Assembly: GCA_016222825.1 (NCBI GenBank)
Contig: JACRQF010000009.1
Span: 372,001-436,000, forward strand
DNA length: 64,000 bases
From: Verrucomicrobiota bacterium
GTDB lineage: Bacteria; Verrucomicrobiota; Verrucomicrobiia; CAIQCK01
Direction: 5' to 3'
Shown: piece by piece, positions 54,663 to 64,000 of the stretch
How positions within the stretch are numbered: position 1 is the stretch's first letter
Layout: every line of letters starts with the position of its first letter
Position numbers and translations under genes: made by a program
Notes under the pieces: generated by a model
Seen by the model: the letters and a program-made list of their open reading frames with translations, nothing else
Databases searched by the model: none
What the model was told of the DNA's origin: nothing

Positions 54663-55805
54663 CTACAGCATCAGCGCCAGCAACACCGCCGCCGCGCCGG
54701 CCAGGCCCGCGCCGGTGTCGAACGCGACCGTCACACCGAACTGCTGCCAGAGCCAGCCCATGAGCAAGCTCGCCGGCAGCGCGGCGAAACCGACGGCGGC
54801 GTTATAGAGGCCGAAGGCACGTCCGCGTTGTTCGCTCGGATAGAAGTCCGCTACGATGGCTTTCTCGGCGGCCTCGGTCATGCCGAAGAAGAAGCCGTAG
54901 GCGATGAACAGCCCCCAGATGTGCCACGCCTCGCTCGCCGCGCCGAAGCCGACATAGACCGCCGCATAGACCAGCCAGCCAGTGACGATGAGCGTCTTGC
55001 GGCCGATCCGGTCGCTGAGCACGCCCGCCGGCAGGCTGCTGCACATCTTCACGACGTGGAGCGCCACCCAGAGCAACGGCAGCATCGCGTCGGCGACGCC
55101 GAGGTCTTTGGCGCGCAGGATGAGGAACGCATCGCTGGAATTGCCCAGCGTGAAGAGGACCAGCAGCGCGAGGTATCGCTTGAACTTCGGCGTCGCGACG
55201 AATGGCGCGGCGCTGCTCTTCGCGTCGCGCTCCGGCGTCACTTCGCTTGTGCCGAACACCAACGCCGCCACGGCGAACACCATCGGCACGGCGGCGACCC
55301 AGAAGATCGCGCGATAGTCGCTCGTGACCCACGTCAGCAGCGCGAACGCGATGAGCGGGCCGACGATTGCGCCGGCGTGGTCCATCGAGCGTTGCAGGCC
55401 GAACGCCGCGCCGCGCCGATCCGCCGGCACCGAGTCCGCCAGCAGCGCGTCGCGCGGGGCGGTGCGGATGCCTTTGCCGATGCGGTCAATGAACCTCGCT
55501 GCCAGCACATGCCAGCCAACGGCCGCGAGCGCGATTATCGGCCGCGTGAGGCCGCTGAGCGCATAGCCGCCCACCGCGAACGGTTTGCGTTTCGCGATCT
55601 TGTCCGACCACCAGCCGGAGACGACCTTTAGCAAACTCGCCGTGCTTTCGGCGATGCCTTCGATCAAGCCCACGAACGCCATGCTCGCGCCGAGCGTCGT
55701 CGTCAGGAACACCGGCAGCAGCGGGTAGATGATCTCGCTGGACACGTCGGTGAAGAAACTGGTCCAGCCGAGCGCCCAGACGTTGCGGTGAAACTTGAGG
55801 TTCAT
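54663..55805 (-). CDS. MFS transporter
   Basis: A 380-residue membrane protein with about 11-12 hydrophobic helices. The loop 2-3 region GWWSDKIAKRKPFAVGGYALSG is the usual D-x2-A/G-x-R-R/K motif of the Major Facilitator Superfamily, and the repeat GVLSDRIGRKTLIVTGW is in the second half. The family exports or imports sugars, drugs or metabolites with protons. Being flanked by a GH16-type fusion and a PHP-domain protein suggests import or export of a small molecule in the same pathway, but this is inference. Confidence 0.9.
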   Translation of the reverse strand: MNLKFHRNVWALGWTSFFTDVSSEIIYPLLPVFLTTTLGASMAFVGLIEGIAESTASLLKVVSGWWSDKIAKRKPFAVGGYALSGLTRPIIALAAVGWHVLAARFIDRIGKGIRTAPRDALLADSVPADRRGAAFGLQRSMDHAGAIVGPLIAFALLTWVTSDYRAIFWVAAVPMVFAVAALVFGTSEVTPERDAKSSAAPFVATPKFKRYLALLVLFTLGNSSDAFLILRAKDLGVADAMLPLLWVALHVVKMCSSLPAGVLSDRIGRKTLIVTGWLVYAAVYVGFGAASEAWHIWGLFIAYGFFFGMTEAAEKAIVADFYPSEQRGRAFGLYNAAVGFAALPASLLMGWLWQQFGVTVAFDTGAGLAGAAAVLLALML

Positions 55806-55912
55806 TCTCGCAAGGGTTGGAGAAAGCTACCACAGGTTCCGGCCGTCGCACGTCACGGATACGTGACGAAATGCCGTCAGCCGCGCAAGTCCCGGCGACA
55901 TTGGCGCGCAGG

Positions 55913-57046
55913 TCACTTCCCTTGCTTCTTCTCCGCCGTCGCCGAACTCGGAATCCTCAGCGTCACCGGCAGGCCCTTGCCGGGCGCGATGAGGAAGTTC
56001 TTGGCCACGTAGTTTACCGCGACGGGCTTGGCCGGATCGGCGATCGGAACCCGCATCAGGACCGTGCTGTTTGCGGGCAGGACGACCGTGCGGGAATTGG
56101 GAGACTGGTCGGGCTTGGGCGGGTCGGTTGGCTCCAAGCTTATGTCGGCATGACAGTTGTTCCGCACCTCGACATACATGCTCGTCTTGGAGCGCACGTT
56201 GGGCTTGCTGACCTGGACGCACGCGTCGAAGAACCAACGCAGCAGTTTCTCCCGGCCGATCAACTGGTCCTTGAACCACACGAGGGTCCGGCCGGCCAGC
56301 AGCGCCTCCTTGATCCCGGCGAGCGTCGCCTCGCGCGCAAAGACCAGTGTCATCGTGCGGTGATCCAGCGAGGTGCTTTCCTTCCGAAGGTCCGGGTCGT
56401 GGATGTCGGAGTTGCCGAGCATCGTCAGGTTTTTCTCCAGGCACCACTGGTGCGCTGTCGGGTAATACTCGTCGCCGTTGGCCACCTCCATGCCCTGAAG
56501 CCACTTCTTGTCATACATCGTCTGATGCACGTCGAGCCAGCGGCCCTTCTCCTCGCCTTTCCAGCCCTGGTGGTTCCAGAAGACGAACGCGCCTTGCTTG
56601 TTCGCCTCCTGGACCGCGTCGAGAAACTCCGGGGTTTCCAGCGGCTTGATGTCGTTGAGGAAGATGGCGTTGAAGTGGCCCGGCGGCGTGTCCCGCGTGA
56701 GTTCGGCGGCGCGGATCAACAGCAGGTTGTGGGACTTGGCCGCGCTCTCCGCCAACTCGAAAGAGCGGCTGTGCTTCGTCGGCACGTCGGCTTTGTGCGG
56801 CTGGTATTCGATGTGGTCGGTGATCGCGATGGCGTCGAGGCCCTGTCGCCACGTCTCGTTGACGCGGATGGTGGGCCAGACGTTCCCGTCCGAGAAAACG
56901 GTGTGCATGTGGAAGTCGCAGGCCAGCGTCTTGTAGCCGGACAGTTGGGGGAAATGAAGCTCGCGGCGCACCTCCAGGTGGGCCGACGAGCAGAGCGTCG
57001 GGAGGAGCGCCAGCAAGACGAGGAGAAGGATTTGCAGTGGGTTCAT
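55913..57046 (-). CDS. Exported PHP-domain metallohydrolase
   Basis: A 377-residue protein with a signal peptide (MNPLQILLLVLLALLPTLCSSA, from the ATG 57046). The PHP metal sites are present: DFHMHTVFSDG (His46, His48, Asp53), AITDHIEY, RAAEL, NHQGW and NSDIHDPD. These motifs build a trinuclear zinc or iron centre that cleaves phosphoesters, as in histidinol phosphatase and polymerase exonucleases. A C-terminal beta-rich domain of about 90 residues follows. It is located 145 bp downstream of the TonB receptor on the same strand. The frame extends upstream to 57184, but the signal peptide fixes the start. Confidence 0.87.
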   Translation of the reverse strand: MNPLQILLLVLLALLPTLCSSAHLEVRRELHFPQLSGYKTLACDFHMHTVFSDGNVWPTIRVNETWRQGLDAIAITDHIEYQPHKADVPTKHSRSFELAESAAKSHNLLLIRAAELTRDTPPGHFNAIFLNDIKPLETPEFLDAVQEANKQGAFVFWNHQGWKGEEKGRWLDVHQTMYDKKWLQGMEVANGDEYYPTAHQWCLEKNLTMLGNSDIHDPDLRKESTSLDHRTMTLVFAREATLAGIKEALLAGRTLVWFKDQLIGREKLLRWFFDACVQVSKPNVRSKTSMYVEVRNNCHADISLEPTDPPKPDQSPNSRTVVLPANSTVLMRVPIADPAKPVAVNYVAKNFLIAPGKGLPVTLRIPSSATAEKKQGK

Positions 57047-57191
57047 GGTGTTCTTCGTGGCGTTGCAGGTGGAACGACGGTTGGCGGAATTCATGGCGCG
57101 CTTGTTATGCCTGTGAAGCCCGGCGATGACAAGCCCGGCTCTCTGCGACCCCAGGAGCCAAGGGACAAAACTCCAAACTCCCACCCTCCGG

Positions 57192-59324
57192 TTAGAACGT
57201 CACCTTCACGCCGCCGTAGAAGTTCCGCCGGGACGCCGGGTCAATGCCGTCGCTGCGGACGCGCGAGTAGTAGTCTTCGTCGAGAAGGTTGGTGATGCCG
57301 CCAACAACGCTGACGACATCCTTGTAAACCCGGACCTCGGCGGTCAGGTCCCACACGATATAGGAGGGCACGCGGTCGGTGCCGACGGTGCCAGCGAGGT
57401 TGCTGTCCTGCCAATAGTGGTCGGCGACGAACACGCCGGTCAGGGCGACTTTCGCGCGGTCCTTCCAGCGCCAGATGGCGCCGGTCTTGACGATGTATTC
57501 CGGCGCGTAGGCGGGCGTGCGGCCGTTTTGCGGGCCGGCGGTGAACTCCGCCTCCAGCAGCGAGACGTTACCGAAGAGGCTCAAGCTGCCGAACCGCTGC
57601 GCGTGCCGGGTGTCGGCCCATTGGTCGTAGATGCCGATGACGTCGGCGGCGAGCATCGCTTCCCAGCCGTAGAATTCCGCGCGGCCGGAGTTGACGCGCT
57701 CGTTGTTCCCGCCGGCGAAGGTGAGGGTTTCGATGCGGTTGTCCCAATCTATGTAGAAGACGCTGGTGTCGTAGAAGAGCCACGGCGTCGGCGTGCCGCG
57801 GATGCCCAGCTCGTAGGTCCAGGTTTCTCCGACGCCAAGTTCCGATGACGGCTGCTGGGTGCTGCTGGTCGGGTTGACGAGATCGTCGTAGCGCGGCGGC
57901 TGGTAGCCTTGGGAGATGTTCGCGTAGAACAGGTCTTGCTTGGTCACGTCGTAGGTCAGCCCCACGCCGGCCAACGGGACGGCGTCGCTGAATTCCACGT
58001 CCTGCAACGGGCGGGTGACCTCGACGTTGCGGTTCTCGGTGGACCGCATCTCGATCATCTCGACGCGCACGGCCGGGATGACGGCGAAACGCCCAAACTG
58101 GAAGCGGTTCTCGGCGAAGAACGCGCCGTAAAACGTGTGGTTGTCGAGCGCGAACCGGTCGGCGCCGGCGGTGGCGGTCAGGTCGCTGTTGCGCTGGCGC
58201 GAGCGCGGGTTGTCGGAGCCGTAGCAGGTAAAACCGCCGGTGAGCGTGTGCCGGTTGTTCCAAGCCTCCCAGTAATGCCGCGCGCGCGCGTCGCCGCCGC
58301 CAAAGTAGGATTCGCGGTCGTCGAGGTTGGTGAACATGCCCGCGGCGAGCTGGCGCCGGCTGAATCGGTCCACGTAGCCGCCCCAGCTTTTCACCTCCAG
58401 CAGCGTGTCGGCGGAGAGTTCGTTTTCGTAGCCGAGCGTCGGCACGTAGCGCTCGAACCAAATCCGGTCGAACGGCCGAGTTGTCTGGTCGCGGTTCGCG
58501 GCGTATTGGGCGGCCGTGAGCCGGCCCGCCTCGCCGCTCTCGGACTCGTAGCCTGAGAAGGTGAAGAACCAGCGCGACTGCTCGGTCTGATGGAACAGCA
58601 GCTTCACGTCGCCGGTGTCCACGCGGTAGTCGCTGTTCCGGCGCGGGCCGTCGGCCTGGCGGTGCTGAAAGTTGCCAAGATAACCGAACGGCCAGACCGT
58701 GCCGCTGAGTTCGCTGAACGTGGAGTAAAGCCCCTCCGAACCGCCCACGTGCAGCGTGCTGAACGCGAGCGCCTTGTCGCGCGGCGGCAGTGAAGTGACG
58801 TAGTTCACGACCGGGCCGGGCTGCGGCCCGTAGAGCAACGCCGAGCCGCCGCGGATCAACTCGACGCGTTGCACGGACTCCAGCGGGGGGCTGTAATAGA
58901 TGTTCGGGTCGCCGAAGAGGCTGTTGCTGATCGGCACGCCGTCCTTGAGCATGAGCATGAACGCCGACTCGTGCGGGTCGCCGAGGCCGCGGTAGTTGAT
59001 GTTGATGTGGCTGGGGATGGTCATCTCCGAGACGAGCAAGCCGGGAAGTTCGGCGTAGGCCTGGCGGTGGTTGTTGTTGATGACGGGCGGAAGCTTCTCC
59101 AGGTCGGCGACGGAGGTCTTCTTGCCGGCGTAGATGGCGGCGTCCTTCACGTCGGGCAGGTAAGGCTTGGTTTCCGGCTTGCTGGTGGGAGCGGGTTTGT
59201 CCTCTACCGCCGCCAGCGACGCCGTTCCGGCTTCCTGCCTGTCCTTGCCTTCATCCGCCAACAGCGATGCGGCCGTCATCAAGCCAACGATGCCAACTCC
59301 CAACAGCCATGTATGTTTCGTCAA
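57192..59324 (-). CDS. TonB-dependent outer-membrane receptor (FecA-like)
   Basis: A 710-residue receptor. The start is a TTG at 59324 with AGGAG four bases upstream; there a leader (THTWLL-type hydrophobic stretch, LLGVGIVGLMTAASLLA) begins. Residues about 60-180 form the plug domain: LPPVINNNHRQAYAELPGLL, INYRGLGDPHESAFMLMLKDGVPI, and SVQRVELIRGGSALLYGPQPGPVVNYV, which is the standard plug end. The barrel ends in RRNFYGGVKVTF with a terminal Phe, as required for outer-membrane insertion. A helical Ala/Pro-rich segment (40-58) is not long enough for a clear signalling domain. The ligand is unknown; candidates are a ferric chelate or a glycan fragment. A sigma factor gene is divergent to it. 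Confidence 0.92.
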   Translation of the reverse strand: MTKHTWLLGVGIVGLMTAASLLADEGKDRQEAGTASLAAVEDKPAPTSKPETKPYLPDVKDAAIYAGKKTSVADLEKLPPVINNNHRQAYAELPGLLVSEMTIPSHININYRGLGDPHESAFMLMLKDGVPISNSLFGDPNIYYSPPLESVQRVELIRGGSALLYGPQPGPVVNYVTSLPPRDKALAFSTLHVGGSEGLYSTFSELSGTVWPFGYLGNFQHRQADGPRRNSDYRVDTGDVKLLFHQTEQSRWFFTFSGYESESGEAGRLTAAQYAANRDQTTRPFDRIWFERYVPTLGYENELSADTLLEVKSWGGYVDRFSRRQLAAGMFTNLDDRESYFGGGDARARHYWEAWNNRHTLTGGFTCYGSDNPRSRQRNSDLTATAGADRFALDNHTFYGAFFAENRFQFGRFAVIPAVRVEMIEMRSTENRNVEVTRPLQDVEFSDAVPLAGVGLTYDVTKQDLFYANISQGYQPPRYDDLVNPTSSTQQPSSELGVGETWTYELGIRGTPTPWLFYDTSVFYIDWDNRIETLTFAGGNNERVNSGRAEFYGWEAMLAADVIGIYDQWADTRHAQRFGSLSLFGNVSLLEAEFTAGPQNGRTPAYAPEYIVKTGAIWRWKDRAKVALTGVFVADHYWQDSNLAGTVGTDRVPSYIVWDLTAEVRVYKDVVSVVGGITNLLDEDYYSRVRSDGIDPASRRNFYGGVKVTF

Positions 59325-59505
59325 ACCGTCTCCTGTGTTCTTGGATTCTTCATGTCCAACCGCCGTCCTTGGAAAACAAACCACCGTTATCAGATATACG
59401 CCGGAGAACGGCGGGAAGGGACATGCTGAGTCGCTTTTCGGGAACCGCCGCTGTGCGGAGGTTGTTTCTTGCGTCGCCGCGGCCATCTTCATAAAGTCGG
59501 CGGCC

Positions 59506-60021
59506 ATGACCGAGAGCGACTGCGCCGACGAAGTGTTGATGCGCCGGTTCCAGGAAACCATGGACGAAGGCGTGTTCCGCCTCCTGGCTTCGCGGCACTA
59601 CGAAGTGGCGTTGCGCATTGCGGAAAGACGCGTCGGCAACCACAGCACCGCCCAGGACGCCGTGCAGGAAGCCCTGATCCGCGTGGTGCGTTACCGGAGG
59701 CGGTATCATCCGTCGCGGCCCTTTGCGCCGTGGTTCCACACCATCCTCCGCAACGTCTGCACGGACATGCTGCGCCAGGAAGCCCGCCGGCGCGATTCCC
59801 TCCAGAGCCTGGCGGAAGCCGCGCCGCCGATGCCCGTGAGTGATCCGCGGCAGGAGAAGCTCGTCGAGTTGCTGGCTGGCCTGTCGGGCGGCAACGCCCA
59901 GCTTCTCAGGTTGCGTTACGTGTGCGGTTTCTCGCTGGAGGAGCTTGCCAGCCACTGCCAGTCCTCGCAGGAAGCCGTAAAGAAGAGGATTCAACGGCTG
60001 ATTCAACGGCTGAAGGGATAG
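59506..60021 (+). CDS. ECF-type RNA polymerase sigma factor
   Basis: A 171-residue sigma-70-family protein of ECF length. Region 2 is ALRIAERRVGNHSTAQDAVQEALIRVVRYRRRY with the FAPWFHTILRNVCTDMLR helix, and region 4 is LLRLRYVCGFSLEELASHCQSSQEAVKKRIQRLIQRLKG, a helix-turn-helix. It directs RNA polymerase to promoters of a small regulon. The ATG at 59506 is used. The following gene starts 66 bp downstream and encodes a membrane protein, as expected of a sigma/anti-sigma pair, and the receptor gene is divergent. Confidence 0.9.
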   Translation: MTESDCADEVLMRRFQETMDEGVFRLLASRHYEVALRIAERRVGNHSTAQDAVQEALIRVVRYRRRYHPSRPFAPWFHTILRNVCTDMLRQEARRRDSLQSLAEAAPPMPVSDPRQEKLVELLAGLSGGNAQLLRLRYVCGFSLEELASHCQSSQEAVKKRIQRLIQRLKG

Positions 60022-60087
60022 CCGGGCTTTGTCCCGTTGTTCTGCTTTGAAACGTATAAGGTTGTAGAAAAGCAGGTCACGAAAACC

Positions 60088-61296
60088 ATGAACAATCCGC
60101 ACGACAACGGCTTTGACAAAATCTGGCCGCGCGTAAGCGTGGAGATCGAGTCCGAGCGGCGGAAAACCGTCCGGCGGCGGAGCGCTTTGCGCCTCGGCGC
60201 GCTGGCGGCGACAAGCATCGCCTTCATGGCCGTGGCGGGAAAATGGCTGCTTGAACCGAAGGGTCGGAGCGCGAGCGACTCGTGGCAGCTCGCCGATGTC
60301 AGTCTTTCCGCCGACAACCGCAGCGAATATCCGCTCGTGCGCAACCAGCGTGTCTTCGCTGTGCGCGGTCACGGCGACCGGCAACGCATCGTTTGCATCG
60401 AGAAGCTCACCGGAACGGTCCTGTGGGAAAGCGGGTTGCAGTTCCAGGAATGCCGCCTCGCCGCCGACGAGCGCCGCGTCTATGTGCTGGCGCGTCCGGA
60501 CGGAACAACGTGGCAGTGCGCGGCGCTGGAGTCGGCCAGCGGGAAGACGCTTTGGTCGCGCGCCGACGAGCTTTTCACCGTGCAACCTCCCCTGACGCTG
60601 GCCGTCGTGCCCGGCGGCGTTTGCTGGGTCCGAAAGGGCGAGTTGGTTCTTCGGGACTGCGAGACCGGCGCTCCGAAGTGGCGGGCGTCGTTCGCCGCCA
60701 ACGAAACCCTTTCGACACCGGTGGAGCACGGCGGGGCCGTCTTCACCGCGTCGCGAAACAAACTCTACGCGGTCAGCACCGCGACCGGCGATCATCTCTG
60801 GAGCCGCGCGCTGACGGATAACGCCGTCGTTTACGCTCCGCTGCCGCCTTTCCTGAAGGCGTCGGACGGCAGGCTCTTGATCGCGTTTCGGGCAGGGACC
60901 ACGAGAGGCGTCCTGCAATGCGTGGACTCGAACACGCACGACGTTCTCTGGACCCGCGAAACGCCGGTTCCGGTCAACCTCGACGCCGACGCGGAGCACG
61001 TCTATCTCCGCTCGCAGGCGCTTGGAGCCTACGACGCGCGGACGGGCGCGTTGCTGTGGACGGCGAACGTTGGCGGCTGCGGCCCGCTCGCGTTCGACGA
61101 CGGCCGCGTTTACCTCGCGGACCCAAAAAGCCACTACAGCCTGCTCGCGCTGGACGCGCGCGCGGGGAAACCGGTCTGGCGTCGTTCCGCCGTGGCTTCC
61201 TGCGGCGGCATCGTCGTCAGCGGGAAGATCGGCTTCGTGAGCGGCAACGACGGACGGCTGCGGGCGGTTGTCTTGGACGCTGGACAATACCTGTGA
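60088..61296 (+). CDS. Membrane-anchored PQQ-type beta-propeller, possible anti-sigma factor
   Basis: A 402-residue protein. Residues 1-32 are hydrophilic and basic (DNGFDKIWPRVSVEIESERRKTVRRR), residues about 33-51 are one membrane helix (ALRLGALAATSIAFMAVAG), and the remainder is a PQQ-like propeller outside the cytoplasm: VCIEKLTGTVLWESGLQ, ESASGKTLWSR, DCETGAPKWRA, STATGDHLWSRAL, DARTGALLWTANV, DARAGKPVWRRS. The topology (small cytoplasmic head, one helix, periplasmic sensor) and position just after an ECF sigma gene are those of an anti-sigma factor, but no zinc-binding ZAS motif (H-x3-C-x2-C) is present. Function is therefore inference. It is followed by a strong hairpin at 61325-61358. 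Confidence 0.82.
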   Translation: MNNPHDNGFDKIWPRVSVEIESERRKTVRRRSALRLGALAATSIAFMAVAGKWLLEPKGRSASDSWQLADVSLSADNRSEYPLVRNQRVFAVRGHGDRQRIVCIEKLTGTVLWESGLQFQECRLAADERRVYVLARPDGTTWQCAALESASGKTLWSRADELFTVQPPLTLAVVPGGVCWVRKGELVLRDCETGAPKWRASFAANETLSTPVEHGGAVFTASRNKLYAVSTATGDHLWSRALTDNAVVYAPLPPFLKASDGRLLIAFRAGTTRGVLQCVDSNTHDVLWTRETPVPVNLDADAEHVYLRSQALGAYDARTGALLWTANVGGCGPLAFDDGRVYLADPKSHYSLLALDARAGKPVWRRSAVASCGGIVVSGKIGFVSGNDGRLRAVVLDAGQYL

Positions 61297-61324
61297 TGGC
61301 CGCCGCGGACCGCGCTCCAAAATG

Positions 61325-61358
61325 CGAAAGGCCCCGGCGTTGCCACCGGGGCCTTTCG
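61325..61358. terminator. Bidirectional stem-loop terminator
   Basis: CGAAAGGCCCCGG (61325-61337) and CCGGGGCCTTTCG (61346-61358) form a perfect 13-bp stem around an eight-base loop, between the convergent propeller gene and rpsA. The AAAG/CTTT ends give short A/T tracts on both sides, so it can work in both directions. Confidence 0.8.
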
Positions 61359-61380
61359 GAGTCTGTTGTTTGGCGGGAGG

Positions 61381-63099
<1,719 letters not shown>

Positions 63100-63247
63100 A
63101 CGGGGGAACGACCACGCGCCGCAACGGGGCGTGCCTGAGAGGCGGTGATACGACTTTCTATCTACGTTGTTCAGTTCCTTTTGGCTCATGCCGCGGCATT
63201 CTGCCGCTCTCGCCGCCCGACCACGGACGGCGGAAAAAGGGAGCGGG

Positions 63248-63276
63248 TATATAGGCCACTCCGCCCGCGAACGCAA
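63248..63276 (-). promoter_or_regulatory. Strong promoter of rpsA with a leader of about 140 bases
   Basis: On the minus strand: TTGCGT (63276-63271), 17 bases, TATATA (63253-63248). The predicted start near 63241 leaves a 5' leader of roughly 140 bases before the ATG at 63099. The leader has small GC-rich hairpins such as GCGGC-AGAAT-GCCGC, and may be the site of S1 autoregulation. Confidence 0.6.
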
Positions 63277-63353
63277 GGGTTTCTTTCCACATTTTCGGCA
63301 AGCAAAGGCGCTTTTCTGCGCGACGAGGATTGAATTGGCGGGCGACTTCGGCT

Positions 63354-64000
63354 ATGGCTGTTGGCCGAGCGCCAATCGCCGGAGGGGCGCAAGAAGTTCC
63401 TTCGGAGAACCAGCAGCACAACCAAATCCCAGTGACATCATTTCCTCAATACCTGCGCCGGTTGCTGGTCGTGCTGGCGCTGCTGGCGCTTTGGGGCGGG
63501 GCGACGTGGTTCAAGGCAGCGCGCGTGCTGGAAAACCTGGCGTTCAGCCGCTCCGACGATACCGCCATGTTCTGGGGGCAGGACGCGGTGCGCTACCGCT
63601 ACGCGAAGATGCTGGCGGCGGGCATGGCATTGCCGGCGCAGGACAAGGCGCTGGGTTGGCCGGAGGGCGAGAACACCCGTGCGGCGGACAGTTGGGTGAT
63701 GGAGAAGCTCGCGGCGGCCGCCTACCGGGAGTTGACGCCGGGAATCGGCCCGGTGCCGTTTCATGTGTTCTTGTTGTGGTGGTGGAGCGCGCTGACGACG
63801 CTGGCGGTGTGGCCGATCTATGCCTTGTCGCGGCGCGTGTGGAACCACCGGCTGGCGGGCATCGCGAGCGCCTGTTTGTGGGCGAGCGCGTTTGGCGGGT
63901 TGCAGGCCGCGGCCGGGCCGAGATTGTCGCCGGCCGATGCGGGGCTGCCGTGGTTGTTCCTGACCGTGCACTTCATGGTGACGGCGGTGGGAGGCCGGCA
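63354..64000 (+). CDS. N-terminal part of an integral membrane protein, STT3/oligosaccharyltransferase-like
   Basis: An open frame starts at the ATG 63354 and runs off the right edge (215 codons seen). A 30-residue polar N-terminus (MAVGRAPIAGGAQEVPSENQ...) precedes a membrane helix at about 34-50 (LRRLLVVLALLALWGGATWF). The loop RSDDTAMFWGQDAVRYRYAK has the Asp-rich first loop seen in STT3/PglB-type and related GT-C glycosyltransferases. Two or three more helices follow (FHVFLLWWWSALTTLAVWPIYALS, then ASACLWASAFGG, and LPWLFLTVHFMVTAVG). A GTG at 63432 is an alternative start directly before the first helix. The product may transfer lipid-linked sugars; the assignment rests on the first loop and topology only. 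Confidence 0.6.
   Translation, partial: MAVGRAPIAGGAQEVPSENQQHNQIPVTSFPQYLRRLLVVLALLALWGGATWFKAARVLENLAFSRSDDTAMFWGQDAVRYRYAKMLAAGMALPAQDKALGWPEGENTRAADSWVMEKLAAAAYRELTPGIGPVPFHVFLLWWWSALTTLAVWPIYALSRRVWNHRLAGIASACLWASAFGGLQAAAGPRLSPADAGLPWLFLTVHFMVTAVGGR

Overview
The window is GC-rich, densely coded bacterial DNA. I read it as a Verrucomicrobiota chromosome, probably of the Pedosphaera/Limisphaera type. The grounds are a giant repeat protein with a PEP-CTERM tail, many signal-peptide-bearing enzymes (sulfatase, DUF1080, SGNH hydrolase, GH16, a Tat-exported glycosidase-like protein), DUF2934, and housekeeping genes scattered among accessory ones. No RNA gene, insertion sequence, phage gene or CRISPR array was seen. 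The phylum call is inference from gene content.

Region 1-6.4 kb holds the tail of an unknown gene, a sulfatase and a small cytochrome c (minus strand), a small basic protein overlapping an RmlD-like reductase (plus), a secreted pentapeptide-repeat protein, a zinc-phospholipase-like protein and an SGNH hydrolase. Region 6.6-14.7 kb is mainly housekeeping: infA, miaA, lspA, a DksA-type protein, ileS, a SAM methyltransferase, a sugar nucleotidyltransferase, a TlpA-like thioredoxin and a DUF2934 protein. Region 14.9-28.5 kb is all minus strand: a large TPR protein, a roughly 2,600-residue repeat protein and uvrA.

Region 28.8-33 kb (plus) carries a very long acyl-CoA dehydrogenase, an FHA protein, a fumarylacetoacetate-hydrolase-family enzyme and a cyclic-nucleotide-binding protein. 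A SUMF1-like and a LolA-like protein follow on the minus strand, then crcB with DUF190 (fluoride export), a URO-D-like protein and a sialidase-like protein on the plus strand. Region 38.6-42.6 kb (minus) is a tight five-gene operon around a split version of the plant Tm-1 protein: an UPF0261 protein and a TIM-barrel protein, with a DUF1080 protein, a cupin and an exported O-methyltransferase.

Region 42.9-59.3 kb looks like a glycan or organic-matter utilisation locus. A 1,406-residue multidomain protein and a secreted nitrilase-family amidase (plus) face a long minus-strand run: TonB-dependent receptor, secreted PHP-domain protein, MFS transporter, GH16-GH43-like fusion, YgjP-like peptidase, LVIVD propeller and Tat-exported glycosidase-like protein. 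Divergent from the receptor are an ECF sigma factor and a membrane-anchored PQQ-type propeller, which together suggest a cell-surface signalling circuit with an unusual anti-sigma candidate. The window ends with rpsA, which has a clear promoter and a long leader, and the start of a membrane glycosyltransferase-like gene.

Several near-consensus promoters are readable. Some lie so close to the start codon that the transcripts would be leaderless or nearly so.
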